From contig CM049318.1 of NCBI GenBank assembly GCA_026874595.1, positions 9,714,741 to 9,778,740 on the forward strand: a stretch of DNA of 64,000 nt, given 5' to 3'. Of the stretch, positions 1-11,660 are shown in pieces (positions within the stretch are counted from its first letter, which is position 1; each line of letters opens with the position of its first letter). The stretch comes from Sipunculus nudus (lineage: Eukaryota; Annelida; Sipuncula; Golfingiida; Sipunculidae). The notes beneath the pieces were generated by a model. It was given only the letters and a program-made list of their open reading frames with translations, searched no databases and had not been told where the DNA came from. Position numbers and translations under genes: made by a program.

Positions 1-1539
1 AATCCCCTTCTCGTAACATGATGCACAGCATCTGTTGAACTGAAAATTTCTGTAACAAGGCGCTTCCGCGTATCACTAATAAGAAATCTGTTATCTTTGG
101 CCGACCAGCTTACAGGACCTACTTATTATTAATATTGCAGGGAACCTACTCAGTGTTTATTTTCGATCAAGTATTATAAATCTGGAACCAATGCTTCTTT
201 TGACAGGAATCAATCGTTATTGCCCCTAATTACACTGGTTTAGAGAACTCTAATTATCACTGTGGCCGTTTCCTCCGTCAAGTTAATATTACTTTTATCG
301 ATAATTAATAAACGAAACAATTCAAAGTAGATTTAACGAAAACAATCAGCCTTGAGTAACTGCTGGTACCTTCCGGAATTTTGTTTTTCAATAATGTATG
401 TATCATATTTACCCTGATCCATCTATCGACGGATTATTTCAAATTATCATGAATCGGCCAAAAGTGAACGTTTTAAATCCTGAAAGAAAATCATGCAGGT
501 AGAGTATTGTAAATGATAAATATAATAAGTTTGAAGGAAAATGATATTCCCAATTTAAAAGCAGCTCTGTCGTTTTAGAGAGCCTGATGTATCACATTTT
601 ATGATAAATATAATTGATTATCACTGTTCAAATTGTTCCTTAGCTCTCGACCATATGTATTATCTTTTATGACAATAACAATTCTAAATACCCTTACAAG
701 TGGAATAACCTATGCCGTATACCGAAGGCAAGTAAAAATCTTGCAAAACCCTACCTTTAACTTTAGTCCAAACGTCATTTTAATTTTATATAAGACCTCA
801 TATTATATAATATTTTTTGTTTAAAAATGAATATAAATTTTTTGATCAAACAATTATATTTTAATCCCATGAACGAATAAAATATGGTAGAGGAAAAAAA
901 TAGATATTGTCATTTAGTATATATTAGTCAATAACGGAATCTGTCCTTAAACCGGGTGGTATGTATGAAAAGAACTGCCTTTTTTCAATTCAAAGTTTGT
1001 AAACGGTATTACGTAGACATGAGTTACGACTCCATCAGTTTAAAAGGCGCATTCAACTGTTTTAAGGTATTGCCCATTCTAAATCATTTATAGACGGTAT
1101 AGATTAAACTGCGGGTTTGAATCTGACAATTTAAGTTCGGTCAGTACTGGAGTCTATAGCTGAGTGTTTACATTTTCTTACTGTCCAGTCGGCTAGTGTG
1201 GGAACAGAGCCAACCTAACCAGGGACGCCGGCGGTTAGGTTACTAAACTGATTATACCCGGATAAAACATCTTAAAACCAACACGCATAAAACCTTGTCT
1301 TATAACTCTTCATGTTAACAGGTGATGCGTGGCACCCTGTTTGAATTATCTAAGCTTATATTTATATGTGTGTTTTAAATGAGGATGTAAAAAGAGGAGA
1401 AATGAGGCGGTAAAAATGTTCGTGCTCCATTCAGTCTATTTCCTCTTTCTTCTACCATTCCCAAATGGTCCATGGGAGAGGAGTTGTGGAAAAATTAATA
1501 TAACTGGATATATGCCTGATGAAACCGTATAAACAAATC
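1..1539. other. No gene recognised
   Basis: AT-rich sequence with short open frames only. Nothing with protein character was seen. Confidence 0.6.
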
Positions 1540-1950
1540 AATTTCATAAACCGAGGAAACCGAATGGTACAATAAACGGTACAAGAAACGTACGCATGAA
1601 AAACAATACCTGTAGAACGGAAAGTCATATCAACTGAAGAACTGTGAGGTGCAACAAATCATAGAAACGGATAGGACGAAAAGACGTTTAAACGAAGAAA
1701 TGGAGTAAATAGAGAGGTGACATAAACCTTGTATATAAAAATGTGGCATAAACCCTGTAAATAGAGAGGTGAAATAAACCGTTTAAATTAATAGAGAGGT
1801 ACGTTAAGCGTGTTAACGGAAAGGTGACATAAACCGTGTAAAGAGGGAGGTACACGAACCATGTAAATAGAAAGGTGGCATAAACTGTATAATCAGAGAG
1901 GTGGTTTAAACCGTGTACATAAAGAGGTTAAATTCATGGAATAAACCGTT
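1540..1950. repeat. Degenerate tandem repeat with ATAAACCGTGTAAATAGAGAG-like units
   Basis: Motifs of the type ATAAACCGTGTAAA and AGAGAGGTGACATAAACC recur every 30-40 bp from about 1690 to 1945. A looser AAACCGA/AAACGG pattern precedes them from 1545. Divergence between units is high, so the array is old. Confidence 0.7.
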
Positions 1951-2381
1951 CTTTTTAAATCGAAAACGTTGTTGCATTGCTTCATATTTCCGTCATTTTA
2001 AGGGGCCGTTTTTCTAACAGAAGCAGTTGAAACAACATTCGGCCTTTACCATCTCTGATTCTCTCGCGGAAGTTACTTACATGTACTTAAAACAGCTGTA
2101 AGAAACTACAAAACCGTAATTTACATTTTGACGACAAGGAAAACCAATAGGGTATATCAGTATTGAGATTTATTTCCTGAACATGATTTAGCGTTTGGCT
2201 TATGTTTTCGACGGGAGGTACAAATCTATCATTTGGTCAGGTGCGACCTAAGGGAAGCATACAAGCGGTAGGCTTCAAGATGTTAAGGATTCACGACTAT
2301 TTCATTTTAAGTCAAATTCTAGGCATGTATCGTTTACACAAATTTCTTTACTGAATTGCATATTTATTTTCGGACAAATAA

Positions 2382-2837
2382 CAAATAACAAATTTATGCC
2401 AGGTCAAAGCTCAAGGTCACCAGTCACCGACGAAGCTTAGTTTGCAGTCAAAAACGACGAATTCAATCCTGGATGTCGCAAAAGAAATGTTACAGAAAAA
2501 GGATGAACTGGTTTTGAATTTATTATCGACGCTCTCGAGGAGACAATTTAGTTCTGTTTACGGGGGGGCCATGAAGCGACGGCTAGAGGATATGCTGGTC
2601 GTGAGTAGAATGATTAATGAGTTAAACTTCGCGTTAACCCTTCATGACGGATCCAGGTTTGTATCTGATAAATATCTACCGGAAGAGGAAGTTAGTAGGC
2701 TTCGTCTTCGTGTTTTAACCACAATCAAACAGAAAAAAAATGTATTACCAGATATTGTTCCCTCTTGGGTTCAATCCATCAGACCTACCTCATGTTATCT
2801 TCATTTCCCAGTTGATGTGTACATGTATGTATTGTGA
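2382..2837 (+). CDS. Unrecognised coding-like stretch (possible exon)
   Basis: An open frame runs from after a stop at 2379 to TGA at 2835-2837. The part from about 2447 onward looks like protein. It is mostly hydrophilic and helix-prone, with segments such as DVAKEMLQKKDELVLNLL, MKRRLEDMLVVSRMINEL and YLPEEEVSRLRLRVL. It is richer in GC than the flanks and not low-complexity. A possible acceptor (tttgcag) ends at 2446, and a weak donor-like gtttgt lies near 2657. It may be an internal or terminal exon, or a relic. I do not recognise the family. If real, its partner exons were not identified nearby. Confidence 0.3.
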   Translation, partial: QITNLCQVKAQGHQSPTKLSLQSKTTNSILDVAKEMLQKKDELVLNLLSTLSRRQFSSVYGGAMKRRLEDMLVVSRMINELNFALTLHDGSRFVSDKYLPEEEVSRLRLRVLTTIKQKKNVLPDIVPSWVQSIRPTSCYLHFPVDVYMYVL

Positions 2838-3321
2838 CATTCCCGAGCCAAACAAACCTGAAGTTTTTCTATTTTACATAAGATAGATTGTTATCTGATA
2901 AATATATTAGCAAAAACGAAAAAAAAACAAGTGTAGTCCTTTTAATCTGAAAACATTGTAAAACATTAATTTGTCTTTGTATTAAGGATAAAATCATATT
3001 TCAGATTAATAATACTTACACAATAATATGCCCATCCGTCAAAGTGGATAGGGCATGCATTTTGAGGTCAAGGATAAAAAAACTCAATTTAACCTTAAAA
3101 TCCACTCCCTACGCTCTCAAAAGTTACGCTCGACCTGTCTCGTACTCCTTTTCTTCCTTCCTGAAGCAATGGGTTATCCTCACTGATAAATACGAGAGAC
3201 CATATACAAAAAGCATGATATGTGCTAGAGAGAAACAGCACCACCAAAACTGTGAGTAAAGAAATATACACTGGACGATGAATTTTAAAAAGTCTGACGT
3301 CAACATAAATATAATAAGGAT

Positions 3322-3532
3322 CCCGGGAGACGACATGGTCAAAATATTTATTAATCCGTGCGCAAGAATTACTTATCCTTGCGCACGAATTACTATTCTG
3401 TGCGCATGGATTACTAAAAAGTCTTCTGATAGGTCTGCAATCTTGGAAAGACTCGACTTAGGAAACCGTGCGCATGAATTACAATTCCGTGCGAACGGGT
3501 TTATAAATGATTTGACCATGTCCTCTCCCGGG
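3322..3532. mobile_element. Small TIR element (MITE-like) with CCCGGGAG ends
   Basis: The left end CCCGGGAGACGACATGGTCA and the reverse complement of the right end (CCCGGGAGAGGACATGGTCA) match at 19 of 20 bases. Similarity continues for about 40 bp. The 211-bp element has no coding capacity. Inside are about five copies of a TGCGCA-GAATTAC motif. No clear target-site duplication was found. Confidence 0.7.
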
Positions 3533-3745
3533 CACAGTATTAATAACATTGAGGTGACGAGGTGAGCGCTTATTTTGATGGTACCTACCAAATACGAAAT
3601 TAGCTTGTGAAGTTTAAAACGAATATCCTCAAGTCCGATACTTTCATGACGTCAGTTATACGAAGAATAACACGGGCGGACAGTTATCACCGAAATACCA
3701 CCTGCGTGATTATTTAACAATTCATCTAAGAATTTACCGTATGAA

Positions 3746-3746
3746 A

Positions 3747-3832
<86 letters not shown>
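3746..3832. repeat. Compound microsatellite (CT)n(AT)n(GT)n
   Basis: There are three consecutive dinucleotide tracts. The central AT tract is about 46 bp. Confidence 0.97.
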
Positions 3833-3833
<1 letters not shown>

Positions 3834-4804
3834 AATTTTCCCTGAAAACATACCGCCATCAGCCGAAAGGATAACTCCCTGTCCTATGGGAATCTAATAC
3901 AAATTCACGCACGGTTGCACGAACACATATGTATTTGTGCGAGCACTTTTTGTAATGTGTCCTCTTGCGTTCAGCTTAATCCAGCACAAATCAGCCTCCA
4001 CAGGAAGCATGTTAATCTTTATTCAACACTCAAGTAATAGAGCTTCTGAAACTACAGGAAAGATCATGTGGACAAAAGATAATCATTTCAGCTGTCTTAA
4101 CTGTTCCTTGAAATGGTCTTTATTGTTTCTGGAATCACCCGAGATCTCTATAATTGTCCGCGATAAAGCGTGATCGCAGAGAACCTGTCCTATACCAGCT
4201 GCATTATCAATGAAAGTTTTTATCAAATAACTGAGGGGAAAAATCACATAATTTAAAGATGACTGCTTCTAAGTTGGTCTTCATCCAATATGTCTAAAAT
4301 CGTTGTTCCGAAATAAAGCTCCAAAAAACGTTAATAACCATTACAGCCACTAATATATAGTAGTTTTTAATCATAGTTAATATTATGGAATTCTGGACAA
4401 CCAGCCGTAATTCCTCGCACCTGCGGATAAACATGTGATGTGTGAGCGGCCCCATGTGACATGGACCTATCGGTACCAGTCATTTTCAGAAATAAATGTG
4501 ATGAATGGAAATTTGGTTATTATTAAAGACAGCTGCTAGATAATAAAATGTAATTACGCAGTTGGGGTAATGTGCTATTATCTCTCAATTTATCACGCAA
4601 TCATAATTGAAATTTACATGACCTCAAATGTTTGTGTCCCGTCTACAATGCATGTGAAACTGGTCAGAGCCTCTTAAATGATCCGTCCGTCTCCATGGCC
4701 TTTCACACTCCAACATGCGTCCTGCCTGACAGGAAACTTTTTTTTCTCAAATGCCTTAAAGACGAGGCCTTTCGACATGGCATCTTCATTGAGTTCAAGA
4801 CCAT

Positions 4805-4910
4805 CATGTCTGACGCCATTGCAACCCCAGGGCCTCCCGGGAGGGGGGGGGGGGGTCAGCCGGTACATTGTACCGGGGCCCCGGGGGCCAAAAAGGTGCC
4901 CGGGCTGGCA
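4805..4910. repeat. GC-rich palindromic patch with G-run
   Basis: It contains CCTCCCGGGAGG (palindrome), 13-14 G, CCGGTACATTGTACCGG (17-bp perfect palindrome around one base) and GGGGCCCCGGGGGCC. It stands out from an AT-rich setting. It may be the core of an unclassified mobile element spanning about 4800-5230, since another CCCGGGCC patch lies at 5215-5222. Confidence 0.6.
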
Positions 4911-5309
4911 AAAAATTTTCCAAGAAGGCATAAAAAAAGTTGAAAGAATGGAAGACTCATCTCAATTATGTAAGTGACATATTGTTCTTAATCCGGATTC
5001 CGGAGTGCAAAGAAAGGGCCCGGCCGACCAGGATTTTCATGGGAACCTATGCAATGCATGAACATTATATTTTTAACGTGTATATAAAGTGGGACCAGTT
5101 GTTAATGGGACCTTATAGTGAATATATTGTCCAATAAAAAGCTTGTAACTGAAAATAAGGAAGACATTCTTTTTTGCAGGAGGTTTTACATGTTTTGAAT
5201 CAGGAAGGTCTGTGGGCCCGGGCCACCAAGGAGTTGTATATATACTTGGCTCGGGGACTTTGTATATTTCATTTGTTTGTCTGTTACATGGTTTCAATCA
5301 GGAGGATGT

Positions 5310-5735
5310 GAGGTGGCCTTGAAACCTTCAAGGTTGGCACAGTTGTTTCTTCTTACGTCTATCTGGTGTCAGCAGTATGTAATTTAAATCACTGACTTTC
5401 TTGTCAACAATATAAGGACCAAAATACCTAGCTTGCAGAGGTCTGCCATGGATGGGATGTAAGGCAAGGACCTTTTCACCAGGCTCAAACGTCCTACTTA
5501 CAATGTGCCTGTCATACTTTGTTTTCATTTTACTTTTGTGCAGATTTTAGATTTGACTTTGCAATCTCACAAGCATTGTGTAGTTTAGTGCGAAAGTCTG
5601 AGACATACTGCAGTAAACCATGATAATCAGGATTTTCACAGAAGAGCTTTTCTTTAAGCAGTTTCAATGGTCCGCGAACGGAGTGTCCAAAAACTAGTTC
5701 AAAGGGACTGAAACCCAAGTGTGGCGTGCAGCCTT
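5310..5735 (-). pseudogene. Ty3/Gypsy LTR-retrotransposon integrase C-terminal fragment, decayed
   Basis: Two minus-strand open pieces in different frames belong to one integrase C-terminus. The upstream piece (about 5735-5530) contains LGFSPFELVFGHSVRGPLK, the typical SPFELVFG/RGPL motif. The downstream piece (5528-5328) contains FEPGEKVLALHPI, GRPLQARYFGPY and the LNYIL segment of the GPY/F module. A 1-nt frameshift in an A-rich run near 5530 separates them, and a stop ends the second piece early, just after a QLCQP segment. No protease, RT or LTR was found nearby, so this is a truncated dead copy. The GPY/F module helps integrase bind DNA and multimerise in this family. Confidence 0.85.
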
Positions 5736-8700
5736 GGAAATTTGGTTGACGTCAAAAATAGAAACCAAGAGAAAATCCTTTCAGTTTATAGTGACAAAAC
5801 GTTTACCTTATGTCAGAGACATTGTGCAAACGGGGGCGGAAGAAACAAATGGAAAACAACAAAGAATAGATCGTCTATAGTTTTATACCTACGATAGCCC
5901 CCTGGCATGACCAAGCTGGCATTCAAGAAATAATCCCATCAACCCCAGTTAGCTCCCCTCCATACCGTAGGAGGCTTGATAAGACCTGGAGGGAATACTG
6001 TGAAGCTGGATAACACTTTCATCTTGGACCGAGAAGGGCACTCCAAGTTTATTTTGTTAATTAAGGTTTCAAGATTTACCAACTTGGACGCGAAGCTAGC
6101 ACCACAGCAGAATTAGAAACGATTAATTTCATAATTCACATTCATTATGGGAACACTTCAAGCGGACCCGGGAGTCGAAATTAGTAATCTTTTAACCGTT
6201 ATGTTGCACGTTAAATGTCACGCATGGAGACATCTGCTCGATATAAATATATGTTTCTTATGAAATTCAAATATCTGTCCATCTGAGTTCATGGTAATGT
6301 TCTTATGTTTAGAATTAAAAAAATATTAAACGGACTTTCCTCTCGATCACGCTATGGGAGAATATCTGTAATCGTAACAGATACGATTGTTCTCGCCCAG
6401 TCACGCGAGGGTTGGAATCCCGCGTGGTTCTCATTCTATGATCTCGAACTGCTTGACGCTCAAGGGATTTCTGTTTCTTCACGACACTAGTTTGGGAGAC
6501 AGGGACATCATGTACGTTAAACATTAAAATTCCCTAGATGTGAATAAGATTATATTTTGGTACTATGTTCTTTGGTACTAGGTTCTTTCTATGAACTAGA
6601 ATATTCTCAGATCCGCTGTTTATTATGTAACATGCATACAATACAAACAAAACTATACATTAAACAGTAATAGAACTACAGAACCCAGAAGGCATTTATA
6701 AAATACTTGTATGGTTTGCCTTGATAAACTCTTTATGTCAGAGGGGCAAAAACTAGTTAGTACTGAGAACACTGAGACTTGACCCAGCACCAGTGCAAAG
6801 GAATGGTATTTTGTATAATTCACCAACAGCATAAAGATTACTCCTAGCACTTCACGTTTCCTTGTTATATATTCACGTCTATATGTTTGATCACCGTAGC
6901 TCACACATTTGATTACTACAGATAATATGTACACAACTGAGCTCTGCTGCTCAAAGTAATACCTCGGGTTTAGCTCTGTATACATCACTGCGCTCTCACT
7001 TAATATTATTTGATTGTATGCTGCCATTATTAAACTTATCAACATGGACGCTCTCTGGTTACAGGACGTTTATAAATTATCAAGTGTACTTAGCCTCTAG
7101 CCGCAATGCGTATAATCAATCGCTATCAGTTTATTTGTGAAGAATACAAAAAAGAAATCACAGCGAAACAACCCCGATTTAAAGTTTTTGTTTTCTTTTT
7201 TGCCGAATAAACCTTTTTATTTGATTCTCTGTGTTGTTAAATATAGTCCAACTGTGTCTGTTCATTAAATCAAGACCCCTTGACCGAAAGTGCGATAAAT
7301 ATAAGCGCAAACACCTGCAATGAAGGAAGGATGGTGTTCTTGGCATAAATGATACATGCATTAGATTTTTTTATTGTTGTCGATAATGACAGTATAGTGC
7401 AAGACGCTGTTTTCTGTTGTCTTTGGTTCAACTGATCGCGTCTGGGGCAAGTTTATTTCTGCTGTGTTTATTAATGCTGTGTACAAAGAAATATAATTAA
7501 ACTTTCTGGAAGGAAAGTATACGTATATCTTGCATGTATACTTTATACACCTAGTAACCGAATGGGCACCTTTCACTAATCTATCCGGTGAAAGCTTAAT
7601 AATGGTTAATGAGTACGTAAATAACTAGTTATGTGCGGGTTAAGAGTATTCTGTGCCTTCCCGTGCTCCACACAGAGTTAAATCATCTTATATCTTATTG
7701 TGTTCCACAACATATCTTAACTCTGTATTTCGAGTACGACAAAATCGATTTGACCGTTGACAGCTGAGGTGGATCAGCGGGTTTGTTACGTTATTGCATT
7801 AAATACAAGGTGTGTATGAGTCTATGTACATTGTTTGAATCCAGCAGCTGCGGCCACATTAAACTCTCAAAGTCAGCCAGTGTCAACACGGTAATCAGTG
7901 ACCACAGCAGTTCGCGTGGCACGTGCGAGAGGAACATGATAAATCGAACATGATATCAATTAACATGAATCTTCTTTTTATTTAATTTTTTTTTATTAAA
8001 TTAATACCAAAAATTGTTAATGAATATACAAATAAACGTGTGTGTTCATATCGACCAGTCAAAGGAAAGTCGCGTGTTATTTAAATTCTCACTAAATGCC
8101 CCATAATAGGACATAATATGCTAAGTTGGAGTCTACGCGGGTAAAAAAAAACTTCATTCCCTGTCACAATTAACGTTTTTAGGAGCGAGTTTACGGTAGT
8201 CATGGTGATTATGGTAATTTTGTTTAAGACGCATGAATGTATGTCAAAGGAGACAATATTTCTATTCCAATGATAGTGAAGAACAACACGTGACCCAGTA
8301 TAACGCCACGGGCCACCTTATGTAGGTCTAACACTCCAAAACCGGGAGGTGCGGTCCGGGGCGCCCCTAATTTTTCGGGTTAAAAGGTCTGACAATGAGA
8401 AGAATTCAGACTTATTATAATAGGAAAACAACTACCCCAAAAATTAAAAACAAATCTACACATTCCTTGCCTACGCCACTTTTTATATATGAGACTATAA
8501 AAAGTTAAAATAAACATGACATGCACATTCGTGCTCAATTTTATGTTTTTAATAAGTTGAGAGTTGAAGTAAGAGTAAGTTCAATATCCCGTTGTTAAAA
8601 AACTGAATAGGGAGAACTATTGAAAGAGGAGAAAGGGCAGTCAGCTATAAACACTGAATCTGTATTCTTCATTTCACGTATAGGCGTATGTTTCAACATT

Positions 8701-11269
8701 GTTATATCGATTAATGTTTCTATTATAAATAAGACTATGAATGCTTTGTCACTGGCATATTCCCGTGTGACGTGTACAATGAAGTATCAAACACTTGAAT
8801 CAAGACTGCCTCGGTACACGTGGTATATTTACATAAATTTGTTGAGTGTTTATACGCGTTGTATCGACCTCTATATTATATGTATAGGCCAAACACATCA
8901 CTGGGATTATATTGATTATCAAAACATATCGGGGGAGCATATGTCACCGGACCGATACACAAACAGACAGACAACTTGCTGCAGGCGCATACACACGTGT
9001 GTTCGTTTGGGTCGTTCGCTTACCTGTCTGCGGCTCGGTTCACCACGGGCATTTATGCTATATGATGTACTTAGTATGTATGTCTTAGCCATTTGTGCAA
9101 ACTTTCATATATTATATAATGGATGTTTATAGAATAATGAAGCCTTTCTTCGTACATTATCTTTCTTTATCTTGATGAGGAGTCACTATGTTTCAAGCAC
9201 GTACACCCTTTAGGCACCTGTATATAGGCTCAACTCTATACAAGCCTAAGCCTGGTATACGTATACCGCTGACGTCGGCGGTACGTCTGTGTCCCGTTTG
9301 CGATACGATTAAAACGCATAATAAGTAACACCATGCAACGTTGCGTTACACGTTTACAGGATTAAGCTACGTTTTCTTTGGGGGTATCGCAGAACAAAAG
9401 ATGTTCTAAATTTCTGAACGTAGCCCAGACAGATCGCAGAAAGAAAAGCTGGTGTTGCTAATAAGATCTCTTATAGTGCGTTACGTCTGCGGGAGTGGAC
9501 GCAGATACATATATTATATATGTATACCCGGCTTTCGGGATAACCATTGATCCTCACCCTGAAATCTTTGCATGAAACAGAAACCATGTTCACAAAGTTA
9601 TGAGCAAACACATGAGGTCTGAATGTAACGGAATCATATGTAAAGATAAAATGGTTATACCTGGTAATGCCGTGTCGCCCTACGTAGAAACTGGCTTAGA
9701 CTGTTCAAACCCTTGCACACCGGTGTTCTTAACACTGAACTAACAAGTAAAATAACGTCATAGGCGCCAATATGCATTTAAATTCTAGGTAGAAAATCCA
9801 CACTGCCTGACATAAAGGCGTGCTAAGCTGCAATAGCTTTAGTTTATAGTATTTTTTTCTAATTTTACAAGGGAACTGAATGAATGACAAAAAATCTAGG
9901 TTGCAAACGGTCCCGTATCAAATCCCTCAAGGCACTCACATTATAAATCCTGGACGAATCAATTCAGAGCGAATCAGCCAGAACATGTTCTTAATACCTA
10001 GACAATAGGACGTAGAATGCATCTAAAAGTGCCTAGTCAGTTCCTTTCATTCCGCTTGTCAGTGGAAACTGTAAAAGGAGATTTTGTCCCCACTCAATAA
10101 AAAAAGGCCGCAAACTAGTACAACGCAATAAACTCTGTGACGTAATTATGAAGATGCTCTGCGAACCAGTACAACGAAATGACAGCAGTAAGGTAGTTTC
10201 ACTTACAGGACTGACACGCATTGAATTAGGTGATCTTATAAGTGAATTCAATTTCTATTTGTTTAATCATAATATAATTTTGTATGCTCTGACTGGCGAA
10301 GAGCCGAGGCTACTCGCGTGTTGACCGCGCGTGTTATCAGGACACCGACGCGGTTACTATATTGACCGTTGCCATGATGCCAAGGTCTTATCTTATTCTT
10401 GTTTTGTGATTGTGGTAATTGGCCTGGTCTGTAAGTGGGTCTTACATCGAGCGGTCAGTGATGACCATTACTGTCACAGACAGATTTTACAATCCCTCCC
10501 CTCCATCCATGTCTCGGTTGTCTCCCCCTTCAAGCCCTCTATTCTAATGCCCGGCTTTATTGCTTCACACTGATCTTACACCACTTTCCCATTTGGCAAT
10601 AGCAATTTAAACTGCATTATTTATTGGTTAAGATGAGTGCTCTTTCTTAACAATCATTATACTGTCTTCAACTGCCATATAATCCTTTGATATGTTTATA
10701 AAACCATTGCTTTTTCGCTGTGATACGATTTTCAAATAATGAATTATTAACAATAGAAAGGACATAACACGGGGTAGTCTTTATGTTCAGTGCTTGAACA
10801 ATGTATTTTTTTCATGTGATTTTGTTAGTAACAATGCATTTTTTAGTTTACTAATTTCACATTTATAGCATTAGTAGAGCTACATATTTCATAGGCCAAA
10901 CTGTTTTATTTCAAGCCATCGCATCATTACTGGACTCAAAACCTATTAAGAATAGATAGCTTATATGGAGATACAGTAATTGCAAAAGTAATTGTAAAGT
11001 TTATAGTTGTCCTCCTATGTGGGATTCTTTCCTTGTAGTTTCTGTCTTTTATTTTTATTATTCTCAATAGATTGAGGGAAAATAGGATATAATATGGTAT
11101 AATTGCCCGGATGTAAGACATATTCGATGCATGAATTTTATGTCATGCATACGTAGCCAAACTCAAGAAGGTGTCCAATCACCTACCTTTCGAAATAGAA
11201 TTGATGTGATATCTGGCTTCCTCTGTGTTTTTATAAATGATCTAAGGGTAATTTTGGTGGAGAAAAGTT
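5736..11269. other. No gene recognised
   Basis: The long frames here (6653-7045 minus; 8620-9132 plus) have no recognisable motifs, and their compositions look like translated AT-rich DNA. Apart from the possible SINE fragment at 6.4 kb nothing is supported. Confidence 0.55.
6340..6490 (+). mobile_element. Possible tRNA-derived SINE fragment
   Basis: GGTTGGAATCC at about 6412 is one base off the RNA polymerase III B box and sits between GCGAG and CGCG like a tRNA T-arm. No cloverleaf or A box could be built, so at most it is a SINE relic. Confidence 0.2.
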
Positions 11270-11660
11270 CTTATGAGGCCTTTCTGTAGAATGTTTGAAC
11301 TTGTTCATCAACATCATTTTTGTAAACACAGCAATTCTGATAAACAGTAAAAACATGTAACCTTAGCTGGTAGGTTGCATATATGCGGAGGTAGAAAGGC
11401 CACTTGTTGCAAAACGCCATTTCCAAAGATCTGGCTTCTCTGACTTGCTGCCAGATGCCCTTGTTGAATTCCTTTTGATTATTTTGGCGGGCCCCCAAAT
11501 ATTATAAACACGTTGATATTAACAAAACAAGCAACCTGTGTGCGGTAATATCCATGTTTTCCGGCCTATTTTTTATGAAAGCTCCAAGGGATTACCTTTA
11601 GTTTATATGACTGGGCCCTTTTAAATTTGTCTAATTTGAACCCCGACGGGAACACAGAAA
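11270..11660 (+). mobile_element. Dispersed repeat family, copy 1
   Basis: This stretch aligns end to end with 40190-40590 in the same orientation. Shared anchors include CTTATgAggCCTcTGT, AAACACAG, AAAACATGTAACTTA, TGGTAGG, GTTGCAA, TCTGACTT, CGCCAG and TTTTTTATGAAAG-TCCAAGGG, then GCCCTTTTAAA. It is non-coding, with no TIR found. Class unknown. Confidence 0.65.

Noticed and set aside
6653-7045. 130-codon minus-strand open frame
   Set aside because: It is hydrophobic and AT-driven, with no recognisable domain or splice context.
8620-9132. 170-codon plus-strand open frame
   Set aside because: The start is non-ATG. It has no motif and the composition looks like translated random AT-rich DNA.
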